Positions 7,497-10,962 of a DNA stretch of 10,962 nucleotides are shown here, in pieces. The notes under the pieces were generated by a model. That model ran no database searches. It was given only the letters and a program-made list of their open reading frames with translations, and was not told the origin of the DNA. Each line of letters begins with the position of its first letter. The stretch's first letter is position 1. The translations under genes and the position numbers were made by a program. The stretch covers positions 1 to 10,962 of the forward strand of contig WFNC01000286.1 of NCBI GenBank assembly GCA_015488785.1. The letters are read 5' to 3'. Source of the stretch: Flavobacteriales bacterium. GTDB lineage: Bacteria > Bacteroidota > Bacteroidia > Flavobacteriales_D > Parvicellaceae.

Positions 7497-7973
7497 ATGA
7501 CAACAAGACAATTTATAAATTTACTACAACAACATTCTAATCATGAATTGTTGTTCGAATATAAATCAAATCAATTTGCAGGTACTAACTATCATCTAAC
7601 AGAAATTAAAAATGTACATTTTGAAACCGTTGATTGTGGAGGAAATACAAACGAATGGAACGAAACTCAAATACAAATATGGGAAAGTCCAAATGAAGTA
7701 AATAAAACAAACTTTATGACTTCAGAAAAGTTTTTGTCTATCATTCAAAAGGTGAATAGTATTAAATCATTGAGTTATGATACAGAAGTGAAAATTGAAT
7801 ACGGCAATGATACCTTTCATACTTCTGTAATGAAAATTAAAAGTTTTACCGAAAAAAACAATCAATTAATTATTCAATTATTTGAAGAAAAAACATTGTG
7901 TAAAGCCCCTTCTGAATTACCCGAAAACGAAAATGAATCTTCTTGTTGCAATACATCAAGTGGATGTTGTTAA
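7497..7973 (+). CDS. DUF6428 family protein of ars operons, with a CC-x5-CC tail
   Basis: The 158-residue soluble protein has no signal peptide or membrane segment. Its body (about 1-135) resembles DUF6428 (TNYHLTEIKNVHFETVDCGG and NEWNETQIQIWESPNE blocks), a family found mainly beside arsR in Bacteroidota ars operons, with no established biochemistry. The C-terminus is a flexible acidic stretch (about 138-149) ending in C150 C151 and C157 C158. Four thiols in eight residues could bind As(III), which prefers three-thiolate sites. A similar tail is on the rhodanese two genes downstream. A role as an arsenite carrier or buffer is inferred only. It lies 55 bp after arsR and 31 bp before the redox gene, within the operon. 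The family name is from recognition and carries some doubt. Confidence 0.7.
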   Translation: MTTRQFINLLQQHSNHELLFEYKSNQFAGTNYHLTEIKNVHFETVDCGGNTNEWNETQIQIWESPNEVNKTNFMTSEKFLSIIQKVNSIKSLSYDTEVKIEYGNDTFHTSVMKIKSFTEKNNQLIIQLFEEKTLCKAPSELPENENESSCCNTSSGCC

Positions 7974-8004
7974 GAACAAAATATAAATTTAAAAACAAAT
8001 AATT

Positions 8005-8241
8005 ATGAGCAAAACAATAAAAATATTAGGAACAGGTTGTCCGAAATGTAAGACAATGGAGATGATTGTAAAAGAAGTTGTAAAAGAAAACAACATTGAC
8101 GCTAAAATCATAAAAGTTGAAGACATTATGGAAATAATGGAATACAATGTACTATCAACACCAGTTTTAGTGATTGACGAGGAAATAACCATAAAAGGAA
8201 GAGTTCCGAGTAAAGAAGAAGTAATCAATTTATTAAAATAA
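8005..8241 (+). CDS. Small thioredoxin/glutaredoxin-like protein (TM0996/MTH895 type)
   Basis: The 78-residue protein is a minimal thioredoxin fold: strand (KTIKILGTG), the redox motif C12-P-K-C15 at the start of the first helix, and the cis-Pro loop STPVLVID (about 51-58). The length and the GTGCPKC opening fit the small glutaredoxin-like family named after TM0996 and MTH895, often placed in arsenic or permease operons. It has no signal peptide and should work in the cytoplasm as a disulfide reductase or thiol carrier. A partner is suggested by context only: ArsC, whose Cys relay ends in a disulfide that needs a thioredoxin, or the neighbouring Cys-tailed proteins. It is 15 bp before the rhodanese gene. 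Confidence 0.85.
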   Translation: MSKTIKILGTGCPKCKTMEMIVKEVVKENNIDAKIIKVEDIMEIMEYNVLSTPVLVIDEEITIKGRVPSKEEVINLLK

Positions 8242-8256
8242 CATAAAATTATAAAA

Positions 8257-8634
8257 ATGAAACAAGCAAAAGAAATTTGCCCAACAACAACAATGGGAAA
8301 AGTAAAAGAAGGTGCATTAATTATTGACGTAAGAAACAAATCAGAAGTTGATGAAGTAACTTTTGACGTGCCAAATTATATGAACATTCCATTAAACGAA
8401 TTGGAAGATAGAATTAACGAAATTCCAAAAGACAAAGAAATCGTAATGGTTTGCAGAAGCGGAGAAAGAAGTTTAAAAACAACTTACTTTTTGATGAATG
8501 CAGGCTTCGAAAATGTTTTTAATATGCGTGACGGAATCATAAAATGGGCAACAAAAGGATTTCCAACTAAAGGAAATGTAGATGAATTATTAAACGAAGG
8601 AAGCTGTGACTGTTCTCAATCAAATTGTTGCTAA
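8257..8634 (+). CDS. Rhodanese-like domain protein with a Cys-rich C-terminal tail
   Basis: The 125-residue single-domain rhodanese has the LIIDVRNKSEVDE motif (about 21-33) and an active loop C66-R-S-G-E-R71, followed by helix SLKTTYFLMNAGF and the closing NMRDGIIKWATKGFP. A six-residue CRxGxR loop is typical of sulfurtransferases rather than Cdc25-like phosphatases, so it probably carries a persulfide on C66. The last residues are unusual: GSCDCSQSNCC holds C117, C119, C124 and C125. Such a tail is not part of the normal domain and parallels that of the DUF6428 protein. It may bind As(III) or transfer sulfur to it (inference). It is cytoplasmic, and is followed after 6 bp by the Acr3 gene, so it is surely co-transcribed. 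Confidence 0.85.
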   Translation: MKQAKEICPTTTMGKVKEGALIIDVRNKSEVDEVTFDVPNYMNIPLNELEDRINEIPKDKEIVMVCRSGERSLKTTYFLMNAGFENVFNMRDGIIKWATKGFPTKGNVDELLNEGSCDCSQSNCC

Positions 8635-8640
8635 ATTACG

Positions 8641-9669
8641 ATGAAAGCAAAGCTAAACTTTTTAGACCAATACCTAACCTTATGGATATTCCTAGCAATG
8701 GTAATAGGAGTTGGTATCGGCTATTATATTCCCGTATTATCGAGTAAGATAAATGCACTCAATAGCGGATCAACTAATATTCCGATTGCCATTGGCTTAA
8801 TACTCATGATGTATCCACCTTTGGCTAAGGTTAATTTTTCACTCTTGCCAAAAGTTTTTAAAGACACCAAAATTCTATCCATATCACTGATCTTAAATTG
8901 GATCGTTGGACCGGTATTGATGTTCTTTTTAGCAATTACATTTTTGAGAGACTATCCCGAATATATGGTAGGACTCATATTGATTGGTTTAGCACGTTGT
9001 ATTGCTATGGTTTTAGTATGGAACGATTTAGCAGAAGGGAATAGTGAATATGGCGCAGGATTAGTCGCTTTGAATAGTATTTTTCAAGTCTTTGGATATA
9101 GTTTTTATGCTTGGATTTTCATCACTATACTTCCTCCCTATTTTGGTTTTGACGGTGCTATCGTTGATATTTCAATAGGTACAATTACAGAAAGCGTTGC
9201 GATATATTTAGGCATTCCATTTGTAATGGGTATTTTTAGTCGCTATTTTTTAGTTAAATTAAAAGGCGAAGAATGGTACACTAAAACATTCATTCCAACA
9301 ATATCTCCTATAACGCTAATTGCATTATTGTTTACCATAGTAGTTATGTTCTCTTTAAAAGGAGAATTAATTGTAAAGATACCAATGGACGTGTTAATTA
9401 TAGCAGTTCCACTTTTAATCTATTTTGCAATAATGTTTACAATTGGTTTTTTTGTTACGAAAGCAGTAGGAAGTGACTATAGTAAAACTACCGCAGTCGC
9501 TTTTACAGCCGCAGGAAATAATTTTGAATTAGCGATTGCTGTTGCCATTGCGGTTTTTGGATTAAACTCAGGACAGGCGTTTGCTGGAGTTATTGGACCT
9601 TTAGTTGAAGTTCCAGCATTGATATTGTTAGTCCGAGTTTCATTTTGGCTAAAGAAAAAATACTATTAA
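8641..9669 (+). CDS. acr3: Acr3 family arsenite efflux permease
   Basis: The 342-residue integral membrane protein has about ten hydrophobic segments, the usual size and layout of Acr3 (BASS superfamily; often labelled arsB in databases, though unrelated to true ArsB). The family signature LIGLARCIAMVLVWNDLAEG (about 114-133) contains C120, and AAGNNFELAIA holds E297. Work on other Acr3 proteins showed that the equivalent Cys in TM4 and Glu in TM9 are needed for arsenite transport, and both are present. It exports arsenite using the proton motive force; no ArsA ATPase is encoded in the window. It starts 6 bp after the rhodanese stop and is followed by arsC, which supplies its substrate. Confidence 0.95.
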   Translation: MKAKLNFLDQYLTLWIFLAMVIGVGIGYYIPVLSSKINALNSGSTNIPIAIGLILMMYPPLAKVNFSLLPKVFKDTKILSISLILNWIVGPVLMFFLAITFLRDYPEYMVGLILIGLARCIAMVLVWNDLAEGNSEYGAGLVALNSIFQVFGYSFYAWIFITILPPYFGFDGAIVDISIGTITESVAIYLGIPFVMGIFSRYFLVKLKGEEWYTKTFIPTISPITLIALLFTIVVMFSLKGELIVKIPMDVLIIAVPLLIYFAIMFTIGFFVTKAVGSDYSKTTAVAFTAAGNNFELAIAVAIAVFGLNSGQAFAGVIGPLVEVPALILLVRVSFWLKKKYY

Positions 9670-9700
9670 TCAGTTACTAATTTATTAGAAAATAAATAAA

Positions 9701-10120
9701 ATGAAAATTTTAATTCTATGCACAGGAAATTCTTGTAGAAGTCAAATGGCAGAGGGCTTTTTAAAAGCATTCGATAAAAACTTACAAGTTTATTCGGCAG
9801 GTACAGCACCAAGTAAAAACGTACATCCAAAAGCCATTAAAGTAATGGCTGAATTGGGGGTTGATTTATCAACCAATTACCCTAAATCAGTAGATGAATT
9901 TTTAAATCAAAAGTTCGATTATGTGATAACAGTTTGTGGCGGAGCCAAAGAAAGTTGCCCAATGTTTACTGGAGAAGTAAAAAACAGATTACACATCGGT
10001 TTTGAAGACCCAGCAGATGCTACAGGAACGGAAGATGAGATTAATTCACAATTTCAAAAAATAAGAGATGAAATATTAAGAGATTTCTTTGCTTTTTACA
10101 CTAAAAATAAAAAAAAATAA
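9701..10120 (+). CDS. arsC: Arsenate reductase, thioredoxin-coupled low-molecular-weight phosphatase type
   Basis: The 139-residue protein starts with the P-loop C7-T-G-N-S-C-R13 (CX5R) of low-molecular-weight tyrosine phosphatase-like ArsC. Two further Cys, C79 and C86 (VCGGAKESC), are spaced as the resolving relay Cys of the Staphylococcus aureus pI258 enzyme (C82, C89). D103-P104 (FEDPAD) is the general-acid loop. It reduces As(V) to As(III) in the cytoplasm, with electrons finally from thioredoxin; all the key residues are present. The N-terminal strand MKILILC fits the start chosen. It sits between acr3 and an exported thioredoxin-like gene with a 2-bp gap to the latter. The small CPKC protein of this operon could act as its reductant, though housekeeping thioredoxin is equally possible. 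Confidence 0.95.
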   Translation: MKILILCTGNSCRSQMAEGFLKAFDKNLQVYSAGTAPSKNVHPKAIKVMAELGVDLSTNYPKSVDEFLNQKFDYVITVCGGAKESCPMFTGEVKNRLHIGFEDPADATGTEDEINSQFQKIRDEILRDFFAFYTKNKKK

Positions 10121-10122
10121 TT

Positions 10123-10485
10123 ATGAAAAAATTGATAAAAACATTACTAGTTTTACCTCTACTATTATTAGCTTTTGGAGCTTTTGCTCAGCAATCCGAT
10201 TCCATAAAAGTAACTTTTATTGAACTTGGGTCTGTAAAATGTATTCCTTGTCAGAAAATGCAAAAAGTAATCAAACAAGTAGAAGAAAAATACCCTACAC
10301 AAGTAAAAACGATCTTCTACGACGTGTGGACTCCCGAAGGTAAAAAAGCAGCTAAAAATTATGAGTTTGACTTAATTCCTACTCAACTATTTTTAGATGA
10401 AAACGGAAAAGAATATGCACGCCACGAAGGTTATTTTGAATTTGAAGAATTAGAAAAAATATTAAAACAAAAAATCAATAAATAA
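10123..10485 (+). CDS. Exported thioredoxin-like protein of the ars operon
   Basis: The 120-residue protein has a clear signal peptide (KKLIKTLLVLPLLLLAFGAFA, likely cut after Ala22). A thioredoxin fold follows: strand VTFIELGSVKC, redox motif C40-I-P-C43, helix QKMQKVIKQVEE, and a cis-Pro loop DLIPTQLFLDENG (P86). The mature protein should be periplasmic or membrane-associated. In other ars operons of the phylum, a similar thioredoxin is followed by a CcdA-like permease (ArsG type) that passes electrons across the membrane; no such gene is within the window. It begins 2 bp after arsC, so it is co-transcribed. Its last codons (AAT AAA TAA) are the beginning of the repeat array that separates it from the four-helix-bundle gene. 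Role in arsenic resistance is inferred from context. Confidence 0.85.
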   Translation: MKKLIKTLLVLPLLLLAFGAFAQQSDSIKVTFIELGSVKCIPCQKMQKVIKQVEEKYPTQVKTIFYDVWTPEGKKAAKNYEFDLIPTQLFLDENGKEYARHEGYFEFEELEKILKQKINK

Positions 10486-10537
10486 TCAATTACGAATTGG
10501 AGAATTACGAATTACGAATTTTCAATTATGAATTATG
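10477..10537 (+). repeat. Left repeat array (AATTACG units) before the four-helix-bundle gene
   Basis: Read in order: AATAATCAATTACG (10481-10494), AATTGGAG (10495-10502), AATTACG twice (10503-10516), AATTTTC (10517-10523), AATTATG twice (10524-10537). The basic unit is 7 bp, AATTACG, with variants. The array begins inside the last codons of the thioredoxin gene and ends with the ATG of the next gene. Bases 10488-10513 (26 bp) recur exactly at 10912-10937, and 10477-10497 (21 bp) at 10880-10900. Confidence 0.85.
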
Positions 10538-10888
10538 AAAAAGGATAATGTTATACAAATTAAGAGTTATGCTTTTGCAGTTCGTATTGTAATGGTTTAT
10601 AAATATTTATGTGAGAATAAAAAAGAATTTACTTTGTCTAAACAATTGCTAAGAAGTGGAACTTCTATTGGAGCAAACATTGAAGAAGCAATTGGAGGAC
10701 AATCAAAAAAAGATTTTTATGCAAAACTCACTATTTCATACAAGGAAGCAAGAGAAAGTAAATATTGGATTAGATTGTTAAAAGATACGGAATACTTATC
10801 AAAAGACGAAGCAGAAAGCCTCTTACATGACATTGAAGAATTACTCAAAATAATAGGTTCAATTCAAAAATCAATAAAAAATAAATAA
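10535..10888 (+). CDS. Four-helix-bundle protein (23S rRNA intervening-sequence/S23 family)
   Basis: The 117-residue all-helical protein matches the four-helix-bundle family also called S23 or 23S rRNA intervening-sequence protein. The diagnostic block is LSKQLLRSGTSIGANIEEA (about 34-52), then GGQSKKDFYAKLTISYKEA and ESKYWIRLL (about 53-82), and a last helix rich in Leu, Ile and Glu. The name is historical: the family was first seen in rRNA insertions, but most members, like this one, lie in ordinary genome sites. Related proteins form pentameric bundles, including Avd of diversity-generating retroelements; no reverse transcriptase is seen here. No arsenic role is evident. The gene is bracketed by direct-repeat arrays and its start codon is part of a repeat unit, which suggests a mobile or expanding cassette placed after the ars genes. 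Confidence 0.85.
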   Translation: MKKDNVIQIKSYAFAVRIVMVYKYLCENKKEFTLSKQLLRSGTSIGANIEEAIGGQSKKDFYAKLTISYKEARESKYWIRLLKDTEYLSKDEAESLLHDIEELLKIIGSIQKSIKNK

Positions 10889-10940
10889 TCAATTACGAAT
10901 AATCAATTACGAATTACGAATTGGAGAATTACGAATTGAA
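10880..10940 (+). repeat. Right repeat array (AATTACG units) after the four-helix-bundle gene
   Basis: AATAATCAATTACG occurs twice in tandem (10884-10897, 10898-10911), followed by AATTACG (10912-10918), AATTGGAG (10919-10926), AATTACG (10927-10933) and AATTG. The array begins in the last codons of the four-helix-bundle gene. It repeats 26 bp and 21 bp of the left array exactly and in direct orientation. Beyond it, 10941-10962 is A-rich and contains AATTATG at 10949-10955, like the unit that starts the four-helix gene. Confidence 0.85.
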
Positions 10941-10962
10941 AAAATATAAATTATGAATAAAA

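Noticed and set aside
7989..8339. Long open frame on the minus strand (116 codons)
   Set aside because: It is antisense to the CPKC redox gene and the rhodanese gene, both with clear domain motifs and operon spacing; its product has no recognisable motif.
8634..8640. AATTACG, the cassette repeat unit, directly before the acr3 ATG
   Set aside because: A single 7-bp copy in AT-rich DNA is likely chance, with no further units around it.
10535..10888. Accessory protein (Avd) of a diversity-generating retroelement, or a true 23S rRNA insertion
   Set aside because: There is no reverse transcriptase, template or variable repeat in the window and no rRNA sequence around the gene, so only the general four-helix-bundle family is supported.
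10477..10940. CRISPR array
   Set aside because: The repeats are 7-14 bp, partly in tandem and without regular unique spacers; a coding gene lies between the two arrays.

Overview
The window is AT-rich and gene-dense and comes from a Bacteroidota bacterium, most likely a member of the Flavobacteriia. Three things point there: a secreted protein with a type IX secretion (Por) sorting domain, -7 elements of the TAnnTTTG kind with almost no Shine-Dalgarno sequences, and families typical of the group (DUF2141, DUF6428, four-helix-bundle S23/IVP protein). No tRNA, rRNA, CRISPR array or transposase gene was seen.

Left part (1-4336): a 707-residue secreted parallel beta-helix protein with a C-terminal T9SS sorting domain is followed by a small secreted DUF2141 protein. 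A strong bidirectional terminator at 2967-2999 separates them from a convergent minus-strand gene for a secreted TPR protein.

Middle part (4459-6902): a metallo-beta-lactamase-fold hydrolase overlaps by one base the start of a membrane-anchored papain-like (C1) cysteine peptidase with a C-terminal DUF4384-like domain. The pair ends at a 17-bp perfect hairpin.

Right part (7092-10485): an arsenic resistance operon. Its order is arsR, a DUF6428 protein with a Cys-rich tail, a small CPKC redox protein, a rhodanese with a similar Cys-rich tail, the Acr3 arsenite efflux permease, a thioredoxin-coupled arsenate reductase (ArsC) and an exported thioredoxin-like protein. ArsC reduces arsenate to arsenite and Acr3 pumps arsenite out. 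The small thiol proteins probably supply electrons or carry As(III). A promoter with a good TTTG-N20-TACATTTG match lies just before arsR, and its -7 element sits inside an inverted repeat that looks like the ArsR operator. A second ATCGC/GCGAT palindrome lies between arsR and the next gene.

Right edge (10477-10962): a four-helix-bundle protein gene is bracketed by arrays of a short unit (AATTACG and variants), sharing exact 21-bp and 26-bp direct repeats. The repeats begin inside the 3' ends of the flanking genes, and the gene's own start codon is made from a variant unit. This looks like a small cassette inserted at the end of the ars operon. It is the most unusual structure in the window.
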